Of a stretch of 64,000 bases of DNA, positions 16,075-24,862 are shown in pieces. Source of the stretch: Alistipes sp. CAG:831 (GTDB lineage Bacteria > Bacteroidota > Bacteroidia > Bacteroidales > UBA932); the NCBI GenBank assembly GCA_000432775.1, contig HF990410.1:62001-126000 (forward strand), read 5' to 3'. The notes beneath the pieces are model-generated. The model did no database searches. It was not told the origin of the DNA and saw only the letters and a list, made by a program, of their open reading frames with translations. The stretch's first letter is position 1. Each line of letters begins with the position of its first letter. The position numbers and the translations under genes are program-made.

Positions 16075-17982
16075 ATGAGAAAATATCCTGTTTTTTCAGT
16101 ATTGACCTTGCTGGTGTCTCTGCTTGCTGTCTCATGCGGCAGCCGCGGAAGCGCCGGACTCAGGTATGATTTCGGGGACATCATCGATATAGTCCTGACA
16201 CCGGATTCGACGGTCCGCAGGGCGGGATGCTTTACCGATGCCGGTTCCTGGATGGGATTTACCCTTCCGCAGAGAGACAGCCGGATCAACGGCTTCTGCG
16301 GACCTTTCAGCATAGAGCACCGTCTGTGGATGGCACAGGCGGCGGTAACTGCCGGATTTGCAGGGGATGAAGGGGTGATGCAGCCCGACTCCCTGACGTA
16401 TTTCCCGGGAGAGGTGTTCATGTCCTCATCCTCGGAGGCCGGCAGGATGGAGCAGCGTATGGTGTTTGCGGACAGGACGACTGCCCTGCTGGCGGTGTCG
16501 GGGGATTCGGACGCCGGATTCGTGTTTGCCGGGAAGGGATGGAACAGCCGTGTGCGGCTGGGTATGCGGGAGAATACGGTGGTGGCGGAGCATCCTTCCG
16601 GAGAAACGGTGCTGCTGACTTTCAGCCCCGGAACGGAGGTCAGCTGCAGCGGGGACAACTATTCGGCACGTACTGCCGAAGGCTGCAGGAATACCTGGGT
16701 GGCGGTGTCATTCTGCTATGAGGGGGATGATGTGGAGGCGGTCAGGCAAGGTGCGGTTGCCATGTTAGGCGACCCTGAGCAGGTGGTGGAGTCCAACTTT
16801 GCCCGCTGGGAGGGGTATCTGAGCCGTGTCCTGCGGGACGACATGCCCCATGAGTACGACCGTGTCGCGGTCAAATCCGTAGTGACCCTGATCTCCAACT
16901 GGAGGGCTGCCCGCGGGGACCTTTTCCACGAGGGAGTGATACCGAGCCACTCCGTTACCTATTTTACCGGATTCTGGGCATGGGACAGCTGGCGGTTCTC
17001 GGCGGCCCTGGCCCGGTTTGCCCCGGAGCTGGCCCGGAACAATATCAGGGCCATGTTCGACTATCAGCTGCCGGACGGAATGGTCATCGACTGCATCTAC
17101 ACTGACAGCCGCTGGAACAATGCCCGCGACAGCAAGCCGCCTCTTGCCTGCTGGGCCGTGGATGAGATATTTGCCTACAATCAGGATACGGCCTTTGTCC
17201 GGGAGATGTATCCCAAGCTGCTGAGCTACTACAAATGGTGGTTTGCCAAGCGGGACCACAACGGCAACGGCATGTGCGAGTTCGGCTCTACCGACGGCAC
17301 TCTCGAGGCGGCCGGCTGGGAGAGCGGTATGGACAACGCGATACGTTTCGACGGGGCATCCATGCTGCGCAACGGGCCGGATGCCTGGAGCCTTGACCAG
17401 GAGAGCGTGGACCTGAATGCCTACCTGGCCTTCGAGGCCCGGCTGCTCAGGAAGTTTGCGGCCCTGATCGGGGAGGAGTTCGATGCTCCGGATTACAGTG
17501 CGGATGTGGCGGATTATTTCTTCGATGAGGAGATAGGGTATTTCTGCGACAGGAAGATTGCGGACGGCAGCTTTATAGCCGAGCCGGCCTGCGAGGGATA
17601 TACCCCGTTCTGGGTCCGGATTGCCTCGGACGAGCAGATGTCCCGGGCCTTGAAACTGCTGACCGATACGTCCAAATTCTCCACCTATATTCCTTTTCCT
17701 ACGGCTGCCGCCGACAATCCCAAATGCTCTCCCGACGGTTACTGGCGCGGCCCCATCTGGCTAGACCAGACCTATCAGGCTATCCGCGGACTGCGCAACT
17801 ACGGATACGGGGATCTGGCCGACGAGTACACCCGTCAGGTATTCGACCGCTGTGACGGCCTTACCGGAGACGCTCCCATCCATGAGAACTACGGGACGCA
17901 CACCGGAGAGCGGCTGCAGGCCTCCCATTTCAGCTGGAGTGCCTCGCATCTGCTGATGATGTATGAGGATTACGGGAAGTAG
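16075..17982 (+). CDS. GH63-like glucosidase lipoprotein
   Basis: 635 residues with a lipobox-type signal (LVSLLAVSC, Cys near 22), so probably outer-membrane or periplasmic. The catalytic (alpha/alpha)6 barrel has motifs I associate with GH63 YgjK-like enzymes: FTGFWAWDSWRFSAALA near 300, NNARDSKPPLACWAVDEIF near 344, AGWESGMDNAIRFDG near 410 and the late HENYGTHTGE...FSWSASHLLM block. YgjK cleaves alpha-glucosides such as Glc-alpha-1,3-Gal. Co-transcription with a beta-galactosidase would suit sequential trimming of a galactose-containing glycan, which is inference. Confidence 0.8.
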   Translation: MRKYPVFSVLTLLVSLLAVSCGSRGSAGLRYDFGDIIDIVLTPDSTVRRAGCFTDAGSWMGFTLPQRDSRINGFCGPFSIEHRLWMAQAAVTAGFAGDEGVMQPDSLTYFPGEVFMSSSSEAGRMEQRMVFADRTTALLAVSGDSDAGFVFAGKGWNSRVRLGMRENTVVAEHPSGETVLLTFSPGTEVSCSGDNYSARTAEGCRNTWVAVSFCYEGDDVEAVRQGAVAMLGDPEQVVESNFARWEGYLSRVLRDDMPHEYDRVAVKSVVTLISNWRAARGDLFHEGVIPSHSVTYFTGFWAWDSWRFSAALARFAPELARNNIRAMFDYQLPDGMVIDCIYTDSRWNNARDSKPPLACWAVDEIFAYNQDTAFVREMYPKLLSYYKWWFAKRDHNGNGMCEFGSTDGTLEAAGWESGMDNAIRFDGASMLRNGPDAWSLDQESVDLNAYLAFEARLLRKFAALIGEEFDAPDYSADVADYFFDEEIGYFCDRKIADGSFIAEPACEGYTPFWVRIASDEQMSRALKLLTDTSKFSTYIPFPTAAADNPKCSPDGYWRGPIWLDQTYQAIRGLRNYGYGDLADEYTRQVFDRCDGLTGDAPIHENYGTHTGERLQASHFSWSASHLLMMYEDYGK

Positions 17983-18036
17983 CGGAATTTTTCATTTTAT
18001 CTGTCACGTTCGGGGGCGGTTATCCGTCTATGCAGT

Positions 18037-18531
18037 ATGAATTCGGAATTCACAAGTGCAGTAGAGGGAAACCGCAGACGCATGCTTGTGCTCGTGCGGG
18101 GTATTGTCGGAGACGGTGCCTTGGCCGAGGATATAGTGCAGGATGCAGTCCTGGCCTATCTGCAGGCGGCTTCTGGCGGGAAAAATGTCAGCTGTCCCGG
18201 GGCCTGGCTGATGAAGGTGGCCCGGAACAGGGCGCTGGATGCGGTCAGGTCGGCGGGTTACAGCAGGACATCAGGGCTGGAGGCGGCGTGGAGGCAGGAC
18301 AGCGGGGAGAATATCGAGCTGCACTTGGGAATGAGGGAGCGGGTTGCGCAGGTGCGGGCGGTCGTGCAGGAACTTCCGGAGCAGCAGCGCTCGGCGTTTA
18401 TTCTCAGGGATGTGCTGGGTTATGAGACGGATGAGATAGCGGAGATAATAGGATGCGCCGGGGACAATGTCCGGCAGCTGCTGAGCCGGGCGCGGAAGCG
18501 GATAAGACAGTATCTGTTGGAAAATGAATAA
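18037..18531 (+). CDS. ECF-family RNA polymerase sigma factor
   Basis: 164 residues. Region 2 is seen at about 10-75 (RRRMLVLVRGIVGDGALAED, then IVQDAVLAYLQAA, and GAWLMKVARNRALDAVRS). Region 4 is at about 105-155 (ELPEQQRSAFILRDVLGYET, DEIAEIIGCAGDNVRQLLSRARKR). There is no region 3, as in ECF factors. Start at 18037 (MNSEFTSAVEGN). Two nt separate it from the membrane protein that follows, the usual sigma/anti-sigma order. It probably controls its own operon and the outer-membrane protein at 19533. Confidence 0.92.
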   Translation: MNSEFTSAVEGNRRRMLVLVRGIVGDGALAEDIVQDAVLAYLQAASGGKNVSCPGAWLMKVARNRALDAVRSAGYSRTSGLEAAWRQDSGENIELHLGMRERVAQVRAVVQELPEQQRSAFILRDVLGYETDEIAEIIGCAGDNVRQLLSRARKRIRQYLLENE

Positions 18532-18533
18532 TT

Positions 18534-19055
18534 ATGAGCAATATGAAGGACAATGAGTTGAGACAATTGCTGGACCTCTGGCTCGAGGGCAGTTCTACCC
18601 TTGAACAGGAGGAACGGCTGCGCAGGAGATTCCTTTCGGGGAAGGTGCCGGCGGACTTGGAGAAATACCGGCCGCTTTTCGGGTATATCGCTCAGGAGCG
18701 GGCTGCTGCGGGAGTTGCCGCTGCGGATGGACGGATGTCCCGCCGCAGGAGGGTGCTGCGCACAGTGGTGTCCGTGACTGCCGCCGCGGCGGTGCTGGCT
18801 GGCGCCGGAGTGCTGGTTTTTGACGGCGGGCGTTTCCAGGGCGGTGCCTCCGGACTGCGCCTGACTGTAGGCGGCCGTTCCGTGGCGGACGAGGCCCTGG
18901 CGGTGGAGATTGTGGACCGGGAGCTGGCGCGGCTGGGGGATGTGCAGGCGGCATTGGACCTGAGCATGGACGTTCTGAGGGAGGCAGCCCGGGTGCGGGA
19001 TTCGACCATGAGCGTGCTGGAAGATAGAATGGTATTGGACTTTAAAATCAAATAG
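18534..19055 (+). CDS. Anti-sigma-like membrane protein
   Basis: 173 residues with an N-terminal helical cytoplasmic part (DNELRQLLDLWLEGSSTLEQ, RRRFLSGKVP, about 1-75) and one transmembrane segment (about 80-100: VVSVTAAAAVLAGAGVLVF) after a RRRRVLR positive cluster. An extracytoplasmic tail ends in coiled helices. I see no zinc-finger HxxxCxxC motif. Position after an ECF sigma gene and topology suggest an anti-sigma factor. Family assignment is by context. Confidence 0.6.
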   Translation: MSNMKDNELRQLLDLWLEGSSTLEQEERLRRRFLSGKVPADLEKYRPLFGYIAQERAAAGVAAADGRMSRRRRVLRTVVSVTAAAAVLAGAGVLVFDGGRFQGGASGLRLTVGGRSVADEALAVEIVDRELARLGDVQAALDLSMDVLREAARVRDSTMSVLEDRMVLDFKIK

Positions 19056-19057
19056 AT

Positions 19058-19513
19058 ATGAAGAGAGTACTGATAACACTTGCGCTTGCCGCTGTGTCCC
19101 TGCTGTGCGCCCGTGCCCAGTCGATGGACAGCCTGATAGAGAAATATGCCTATCAGAAGTCGGCGGTGACGGTCACCATGCCGGAGCAGATACTGAAAAA
19201 GATGGCGCGGAGGGACAACAATGACCTGCTCCGCAAGCTTACGGAGATAAAAATCATCAGCATTTCGGGTTCTGACGGCAATTGTCTGAGGGACAGGTTT
19301 CTCGAGGATGCGCGTCGGCTGACGGCCCGGTATGAGGTGCTCTTCTCGGTCAGCAATGCCGGCAGGTGGGTGTCGGCCTATATCGACGGACACTGCCGGG
19401 AGGCGATAACGCTGTCGAGCGATGATGAGGCGGTGACCCTGCTGTATATGAGGGGCGATATCGATGATGATATGCAGGATGCCCTGCTCAGCAACAAGAT
19501 ACGGATTAAATAA
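19058..19513 (+). CDS. DUF4252-like exported protein
   Basis: 151 residues with a signal peptide (about 1-20, ending LCARAQ). The mature part begins SMDSLIEKYAYQKSAVTVTM and contains SDGNCLRDRFLED and a C-terminal DIDDDMQDALLSNKIRI, consistent with DUF4252, a family regularly found behind ECF sigma genes in Bacteroidota. Function unknown. It is the third gene of the sigma operon, with a 2-nt gap to the anti-sigma-like gene. Confidence 0.65.
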   Translation: MKRVLITLALAAVSLLCARAQSMDSLIEKYAYQKSAVTVTMPEQILKKMARRDNNDLLRKLTEIKIISISGSDGNCLRDRFLEDARRLTARYEVLFSVSNAGRWVSAYIDGHCREAITLSSDDEAVTLLYMRGDIDDDMQDALLSNKIRIK

Positions 19514-19532
19514 CTTAAAGAAGGAACAAGAT

Positions 19533-20294
19533 ATGAGAAAGATTATGATTTTTGCAGCCGCTGCGGCCGGCCTGCTGGTAATCCTGCCGCGTGTCTCTTA
19601 CGCACAGGCCGATATCGAGATAGGCAAGACGACCATACGCCTCCAGTCCCCGGTGAAAGTATATGACAAAAGCGATGATGACCGGCACAGCAGAGGCTAC
19701 TGGCATAGAAGTTACGTGGATGTGTTCGCCGGTTTCAGCTTTCCGGTGGAGGGCTGCAGCTATGAGGATACTCCGCAGATGCCGGTCAAGTACGGCAACA
19801 GCTTTGAGATAACCGTCGGAGCCAAGCAGTGGTACCGCCCGGCAAGACACTATGCGTTCGGAATATCGGTCCAGTACACGCATTATGATTACCGTGCCAG
19901 GAACGGACTGGCCGTCTCAGGAGCAATAGCCCCGTATCCGGTGGGAATGAATATCTACCGCGAGATATTCAAGACCGACAACATAGGTCTGGGAATATAT
20001 AACCGTTTCTTCTTCTCCCGCAGTTACTCTTCTGTGTTCATCGACATAGGGGCCTACGGGGACTGGGCCTTCAGCCGTCAGTACAAGATCCGCTATTATT
20101 CCGGTGAGTCGAAGGAGGCGGACCATTACCGTGACGGCGGCAAGTTCCTGCCTCTGCAGGGCGGTGTCTACGGAGCTGTGGGCATGGGTGCATTCTCGCT
20201 CTACTGCAAGTACCGCTTCACCCATCTCTTCGACCATTCGGAGCTGCCGATGGAGCCGCCCCGCCTGCAGATCGGGCTGATGATTGCGATTTAA
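19533..20294 (+). CDS. Outer-membrane beta-barrel-like protein
   Basis: 253 residues. The signal peptide is about 1-25 (IMIFAAAAAGLLVILPR ... SYAQ). The rest is rich in alternating aromatic strands (YVDVFAGFSFPV, FGISVQYTHYDYRA, GLGIYNRFFFSRSYSSVFID, GAFSLYCKYRFTHLFD), typical of a small 8-10-strand outer-membrane barrel. Start at 19533 with AAAGAAGGAAC upstream. It is the last gene of the sigma operon, and its 3' end overlaps the convergent WYL gene by 4 bp. No specific family is recognised. Confidence 0.65.
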   Translation: MRKIMIFAAAAAGLLVILPRVSYAQADIEIGKTTIRLQSPVKVYDKSDDDRHSRGYWHRSYVDVFAGFSFPVEGCSYEDTPQMPVKYGNSFEITVGAKQWYRPARHYAFGISVQYTHYDYRARNGLAVSGAIAPYPVGMNIYREIFKTDNIGLGIYNRFFFSRSYSSVFIDIGAYGDWAFSRQYKIRYYSGESKEADHYRDGGKFLPLQGGVYGAVGMGAFSLYCKYRFTHLFDHSELPMEPPRLQIGLMIAI

Positions 20295-21214
20295 CGGCCG
20301 GGACTCTCCTGATAGCGGGAGGCGATTCTCTGCACGGTGCAGCGGATTTCCTCCCGGAGTGAGGCGGGGGAAATGACTTCCAGCTGGTCCATGCGGGAGA
20401 GAATGGTGCTGTAGAAGTCCCAGGTGGGGCGGAAGCGGTATTCGAAGACAGCACATTCTTCGTCTGGATCTGTTGCGACCTCTTTCTGGCTGTGGTGCAG
20501 GGGGAGGGAGCGCAGATAGCGGACCTGGAGGCCGTAGGCTCTGATGAGGATGGTGGTCATGGGGATGTTGCTGTCAGTGGAGATGCCGCAGAAGTCGGCG
20601 AAGTAGCCCTGGGGGTCGAAGTCTGCGGGATATTCGAAGGTCTCGTTCATGGCGGTCAGTCCGATGATGCGGTCCAGGGCAAATGTGCGCATGGCGTCCC
20701 TCTCACGGCAGTATCCGCAGACGTACCATCTCTGGTTGAAGAGCTTGAGGCACCAGGGCTGTACGGTGTAGGTTTCCGGTCTGTCGTACCAGTAACTGCC
20801 GTGGACTATCTCCAGCCACTTATTTGCCTGCATGGCGTCGATGATGGGGGTGAGGTGCTTCTGCCCGGAGGGTACGTTCTCCAGGAGGATGCGGTCGCGG
20901 ATGCCCTTGCTCTCGCTGATGATGTTCCTGACAGTGAAAGTATTGAGCAGCCATGAGCGGGTAGTGCTGTTCTCCAGGTCTTCAGGGTTCTCGATGTAGT
21001 AGTGGTAGCCGCCGACCCGCCTGCACTCGATATTGATGTCAAATGCCTGCTGTATGGCTTCCTTCCAGTTGTTGAATGTCCGGCGCGGGATGTCCGCACC
21101 GTCGTAGAGAGGCGACATAGCCCATTTCTCATTGATTTCCCTGAGTGTGATGCGGCCCGCGCGGTGAATCGTATCCACGAGCCAGATGTACTTGTCGAAT
21201 AGGTCTTTAGTCAT
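20291..21214 (-). CDS. WYL-domain transcriptional regulator
   Basis: 307 residues. The N-terminal winged-helix-like part (about 1-90; RAGRITLREINEKWAMSP, IPRRTFNNWKEAIQQAF) is followed by a WYL domain (about 135-215; TYTVQPWCLKLFNQRWYVCG, then AMRTFALDRIIGL) and a WCX-like C-terminal part (DFYSTILSRMDQLEVISP). WYL regulators bind nucleic-acid-derived ligands and often control defence or DNA-repair genes. It is divergent from the ATPase gene at 21346 across a region with two perfect palindromes. The start at 21214 is preferred over 21238, because a TACTTTTG -7 box overlaps the latter. Confidence 0.85.
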   Translation of the reverse strand: MTKDLFDKYIWLVDTIHRAGRITLREINEKWAMSPLYDGADIPRRTFNNWKEAIQQAFDINIECRRVGGYHYYIENPEDLENSTTRSWLLNTFTVRNIISESKGIRDRILLENVPSGQKHLTPIIDAMQANKWLEIVHGSYWYDRPETYTVQPWCLKLFNQRWYVCGYCRERDAMRTFALDRIIGLTAMNETFEYPADFDPQGYFADFCGISTDSNIPMTTILIRAYGLQVRYLRSLPLHHSQKEVATDPDEECAVFEYRFRPTWDFYSTILSRMDQLEVISPASLREEIRCTVQRIASRYQESPGR

Positions 21215-21235
21215 GGTATTACGTTTTATTTTGTG

Positions 21236-21243
21236 CAAAAGTA
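21236..21243 (-). promoter_or_regulatory. -7 promoter box of the WYL gene
   Basis: The minus strand reads TACTTTTG (TAnnTTTG), 22 nt upstream of the WYL start. Confidence 0.55.
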
Positions 21244-21247
21244 GTGA

Positions 21248-21276
21248 AAACTTGTGAAAAATCGTGGCACAAGTTT
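21248..21276. promoter_or_regulatory. Palindromic operator candidate, WYL side
   Basis: AAACTTGTG (21248-21256) and CACAAGTTT (21268-21276) are a perfect 9-bp inverted repeat with an 11-bp spacer. It lies just upstream of the WYL -7 box, where a repressor could block the -33 region. Operator function is inferred. Confidence 0.5.
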
Positions 21277-21298
21277 CTCAGAATGCAGATAAATTTTG

Positions 21299-21337
21299 TA
21301 TTATGCATTTGAATCATTATGTTTGCAGTGCATAATA
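21299..21337. promoter_or_regulatory. Palindrome flanking the -7 box of the DUF234-type ATPase gene
   Basis: TATTATGCA (21299-21307) and TGCATAATA (21329-21337) form a perfect 9-bp inverted repeat. Between the arms is TATGTTTG (21318-21325), a good TAnnTTTG -7 box. A bound regulator would cover the promoter. The sequence differs from the WYL-side palindrome. Confidence 0.5.
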
Positions 21338-21345
21338 AATAGCAT

Positions 21346-22719
21346 ATGGAATTTGTCGACAGAATCGCAGAAACAGCACGTCTTAAGGCCGCTCTTGCCG
21401 GGGAACGGTCTGCATTGGTCGTGATGTATGGCCGCAGAAGACTGGGTAAGTCAACACTTATTAAAAGGGTGTTGTCTGAAGGGGATGTTTATTTTCTCGC
21501 TGACCGTTCTGAAGGGCAGCATCAGAGATTGTTGCTGGCTAAAGTAATTGCGCAGGTGTTCCCGGATTTCGACAAACTGACATATCCGGATTGGGAGTCT
21601 CTGTTCCGTGCGGTCAATTACCGGACAGACAGGCGTTTCACCCTGTGTCTGGATGAGTTTCCGTATATTGTGGAACAATCTCCGGAGTTGCCGTCAGTGC
21701 TGCAGAAACTGGTAGATGAAAAGCAGCTGAAGTATAATTTGGTACTTTGCGGCTCATCGCAGAATATGATGTACGGGCTGTTTCTCGATTCCTCAGCGCC
21801 TCTTTATGGCAGGGCGGATGAGATTATAAGGCTCACGCCTATACGTTTGCCATATCTTCAGGAGGCATTGCGCCTCGATGCGGTGAGTGCCGTTGAAGAA
21901 TATTCAGTATGGGGAGGTGTGCCGCGTTATTGGGAACTAAGAGAGAACAGGAGATCACTTGACGATGCTCTGTGGCACAATATACTTTCTGTCAATGGTG
22001 TGCTTTATGAAGAACCAGTGAAACTTTTCCAGGACGATGTAAAGGATATCGTCAAGACTTCGACGATAATGTCGTATGTCGGTGCCGGTGCAAACCGTCT
22101 TTCAGAGATTGCATCACGGTGCGGTGAGCCTGCAACTAATCTGTCACGTCCATTGAAGAAACTTGTAGATCTCGGATTTTTAGAAAAGGATGTCCCGTTC
22201 GGGATGGATGAGAAGAATGCAAAGAAAAGTCTCTACAAGATAGCCGATCCGTTTATGGCATTCTACTATCAGTTTGTGGTTCCGTACCGCTCGTTTATAG
22301 AGCTTGACCGCCGTCTGCCCATAGAGCAGGCTTTGTGTGCCCGTTTCCAGGAGTATGTAAGTATGCAGTGGGAAAAACTTTGCAGGGAAGCTGTGACAGG
22401 AAATATTATGGAAGGAGTGCTTTATGGCAGGGCAAGACGCTGGTGGGGCTCTGTCCTCAATGAGCACGGGAAACCTGAGCAGATCGAGTTCGACGTGATG
22501 GCTGAGTCCATGGATAAGAAATGTCTGCTGGTCGGTGAATGTAAATGGACGGCCCGGGAGAATGGCAGACAGCTTGCCGCAGAACTTCTCCGCAAAGCCG
22601 CCCTTCTGCCTTTTACAAAGGATTATACGGTTGTACCGGTGCTTTTCCTCAAAAATGAGCCCACGGATAATTCTGCGAATGTGATGCTGCCGCAGGATAC
22701 CATCAGGCTGTCGAAATAG
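21346..22719 (+). CDS. ATPase_2 / DUF234 family ATP-binding protein
   Basis: 457 residues. The N-terminal P-loop domain has Walker A YGRRRLGKSTLIKRV near 28-42 and Walker B CLDEFPYIV near 104. A winged-helix middle follows (about 235-300; GAGANRLSEIASRCGEPATN). The C-terminal DUF234 part ends with a PD-(D/E)XK-like core: EFDVMAE near 382 and GECKW near 398. The family is common in archaea and in anaerobic gut bacteria, usually as single genes, and its role is unknown (STAND-like switch and nuclease features). It is divergent from the WYL regulator, which may control it. Confidence 0.85.
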   Translation: MEFVDRIAETARLKAALAGERSALVVMYGRRRLGKSTLIKRVLSEGDVYFLADRSEGQHQRLLLAKVIAQVFPDFDKLTYPDWESLFRAVNYRTDRRFTLCLDEFPYIVEQSPELPSVLQKLVDEKQLKYNLVLCGSSQNMMYGLFLDSSAPLYGRADEIIRLTPIRLPYLQEALRLDAVSAVEEYSVWGGVPRYWELRENRRSLDDALWHNILSVNGVLYEEPVKLFQDDVKDIVKTSTIMSYVGAGANRLSEIASRCGEPATNLSRPLKKLVDLGFLEKDVPFGMDEKNAKKSLYKIADPFMAFYYQFVVPYRSFIELDRRLPIEQALCARFQEYVSMQWEKLCREAVTGNIMEGVLYGRARRWWGSVLNEHGKPEQIEFDVMAESMDKKCLLVGECKWTARENGRQLAAELLRKAALLPFTKDYTVVPVLFLKNEPTDNSANVMLPQDTIRLSK

Positions 22720-22796
22720 CGTATAGCCTGTTCCTGATTTCTCAAAGGTATCTCCTTAAATTATGAAATTTCAATAGTTGTGCTGTCGTGTTTCCT

Positions 22797-22831
22797 ATGT
22801 GCGTGTGACCTTTGCGGCATAAAAGTAAAGG
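22797..22831 (+). promoter_or_regulatory. Shared 35-bp upstream module, copy A
   Basis: Promoter-like module directly in front of the 564-residue AAA+ gene, containing GACCTTTG (-7-like, 22807-22814) and ending in TAAAAGTAAAGG (ribosome-binding region). It matches copies at 28824 and 32850, each 35 bp long. A TTGTGCTG motif lies further upstream at a different distance in each copy. Confidence 0.7.
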
Positions 22832-22837
22832 TGCGCT

Positions 22838-24532
22838 ATGGAAAAGAATCAAAACAGGACATCCGCGTTGCTGGAGGCAATGGAGAAAATAATGGAGCTG
22901 GGCAGGAACTCTGGGCTAAGTGCGGAATTCTATAAGAAAGCCGGACGTTATATCCGGGCAGTATCGTCAAAGTTGTCAATGACGCCGGTGCAGAGCGTGC
23001 TGTTGTCTGCATTTATCAATTCCATGACTGACAGCCGCATCCTCCTGAGCGGGCTGGCACAGTATTTCAATTGCAGTATGATCCGTATTATCAAGAATGT
23101 GAATGAGATAGATGATCTGGAACGGAGGAGATACATACGGTGCACCCATGCCTCCAGGCAGAGATCCTACCGTGTGCCTCTGGAGGTTCTGGACGCACTG
23201 AAGGAGGACAGACCTTATGTGCCTGAGAGTTATGCCGGAATGTCCATGGAACGTCTTGTCGCCGTACTTGGAGAAAAGTTTACCGACCTTGAGGAGGACG
23301 AACTGACCTACAAAGGTTTTCTGGAGGAAGTGGAAGCGCTTTTGGCACAGAATAAGGAACTGGACTTTGTGAAGGCATTGAATAAATACGACTTGGAAGA
23401 TGATGCGAGAGTTATGCTTTTGTTCCTCTGCCATAAGCGGATGAATGACGATGATATCAGCATCTCCTGGTATCACTACCGCAATATCTATAAGGACAGG
23501 CTGGACGCACTGTATATGAAGAATTCCATGAAGGATGGGGATAATGACCTTTTTACATACGGCCTGGTGGAACATTGTACCGAGGACGGGATTGCGGATA
23601 CTTCCTGCGTTAGACTCACCGAGAGTGCGGTCGTGGAATTGTTCGGCCAGTTGAGAATGCCTTCAGGAAATGTCCGGAGCCGGCACCTTCTGCACCATAC
23701 AAAGATAGCTGTCAAGGAACTTTTTTACGGGAGCCGGGCGTCTGCTCAGATTGAAGAGCTGACAAGACTGCTGGCACCGGGCACCTTCGATGATGTATGC
23801 GCCCGTCTCGCATCCAAAGGTATGCGCAAGGGCTTTCCATGCATCTTCTATGGACCTCCGGGAACAGGCAAAACAGAAACGGCTCTTCAGATAGCCAGGG
23901 AGACGGGACGGGACATTCTACAGGTGGAGGTCTCTCAATTACGGAGCAAGTGGGTGGGGGAGAGCGAGAAAAATGTCAAAGGCCTGTTTGACGGGTACCG
24001 GGCTATGGTGTCGCAGTCATCCTGTCCGGTGCCCATCCTCCTTTTCAATGAGGCCGATGCCATCCTGAACCGTCGAAAGCAAGGGGCTGAGGGTGGGGTG
24101 GATAAAATGGAGAATGCGCTCCAGAATATTATCCTGCAGGAGATGGAATCCCTCGAAGGCATTATGATAGCCACAACCAACCTTACCGGCAATATGGACC
24201 CGGCCTTCGAACGCCGTTTCCTCTATAAAGTAGAGTTCGGTCGTCCTTCTGCAGATGTCCGTGCCCGTATCTGGCAGTCCATGATGCCTTCATTGAATGC
24301 TGATAAAGCAATGGAACTGGCCTCCGACTACAATTTTTCAGGAGGGCAGATAGAGAATATCGCCCGTAAATGTTCCGTCGCCGAAGTCCTGTACGGAACT
24401 TTGGACTTTACACGTCTCAGGACTTTTTGCGAGACTGAAAGATTGGCCGTAATTGCATCTGATTCAAAGCGCAGAATTGGTTTTGCTGATGGTTGGAAGA
24501 AAATTACGCCCGATACTGGAAAATTTTGCTAA
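22838..24532 (+). CDS. AAA+ ATPase with N-terminal winged-helix region (paralogue 1)
   Basis: 564 residues, soluble. The N-terminal 100 residues look like a winged-helix/HTH (LLSGLAQYFNCSMIRIIKNV near 65-84). A long helical middle follows, then one AAA+ module: Walker A YGPPGTGKTETALQIA near 337, pore-like KWVGESEKNV, Walker B PILLFNEADAIL near 398-408 with Asn-Glu in place of Asp-Glu, sensor 1 MIATTNLTGNM and arginine finger FERRF near 457. A FtsH/proteasome-like (classical clade) core is likely. It shares layout, motifs and upstream module with the protein at 32894. Function unknown; remodelling of a protein or nucleoprotein target is inference. Confidence 0.85.
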   Translation: MEKNQNRTSALLEAMEKIMELGRNSGLSAEFYKKAGRYIRAVSSKLSMTPVQSVLLSAFINSMTDSRILLSGLAQYFNCSMIRIIKNVNEIDDLERRRYIRCTHASRQRSYRVPLEVLDALKEDRPYVPESYAGMSMERLVAVLGEKFTDLEEDELTYKGFLEEVEALLAQNKELDFVKALNKYDLEDDARVMLLFLCHKRMNDDDISISWYHYRNIYKDRLDALYMKNSMKDGDNDLFTYGLVEHCTEDGIADTSCVRLTESAVVELFGQLRMPSGNVRSRHLLHHTKIAVKELFYGSRASAQIEELTRLLAPGTFDDVCARLASKGMRKGFPCIFYGPPGTGKTETALQIARETGRDILQVEVSQLRSKWVGESEKNVKGLFDGYRAMVSQSSCPVPILLFNEADAILNRRKQGAEGGVDKMENALQNIILQEMESLEGIMIATTNLTGNMDPAFERRFLYKVEFGRPSADVRARIWQSMMPSLNADKAMELASDYNFSGGQIENIARKCSVAEVLYGTLDFTRLRTFCETERLAVIASDSKRRIGFADGWKKITPDTGKFC

Positions 24533-24862
24533 CTTTGTCGTGCCGGTGGTGAAAGCCGGCGCGACATATTGCAGACGAAAGTGTTTTCGTACTGTCCTCG
24601 GAAGAAAATGTGGTAGTTTTCAAGATCAGAAGGACGACGGCGGCACTCGTCACTTGTATGGTCATGCGGTAGGACGCTCTGTCCGATACCTCATAACTGC
24701 ACAGGTGTGGAGTATCGGGCGTTTATCTCTGATCGGGTCTTACCACAACCTTCTTCCGGGAAAACAGGCTGTCTCCACACTTTCTTTTTGCCTGTGCTGC
24801 GTTCCGGCGTATGCTGCCTTCAATTTTGCGGAATTAAATATTGTAAATTAATACGTATCGTT
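24533..24862. other. 330-bp non-coding gap before the BACON-LRR lipoprotein
   Basis: No convincing gene. Open frames here only continue from the AAA+ gene out of phase and have no family features. CCGATAC (24681) and GTATCGG (24712) can pair around a 24-base loop. The 26-bp dispersed repeat at 24786-24811 lies near the end. The stretch may be a long 5' leader of the lipoprotein gene. Confidence 0.4.
24786..24811 (+). repeat. Dispersed 26-bp repeat, copy 1
   Basis: TTTTGCCTGTGCTGCGTTCC followed by GGCGTA matches the segment at 31351-31376 in 23 of 26 positions. Looser relatives lie at 28137 and 28890. Confidence 0.55.

Noticed and set aside
24453..24851. 132-codon frame over the gap before the lipoprotein
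   Set aside because: Begins inside the AAA+ gene in another frame, has no ribosome-binding site and no coding features.
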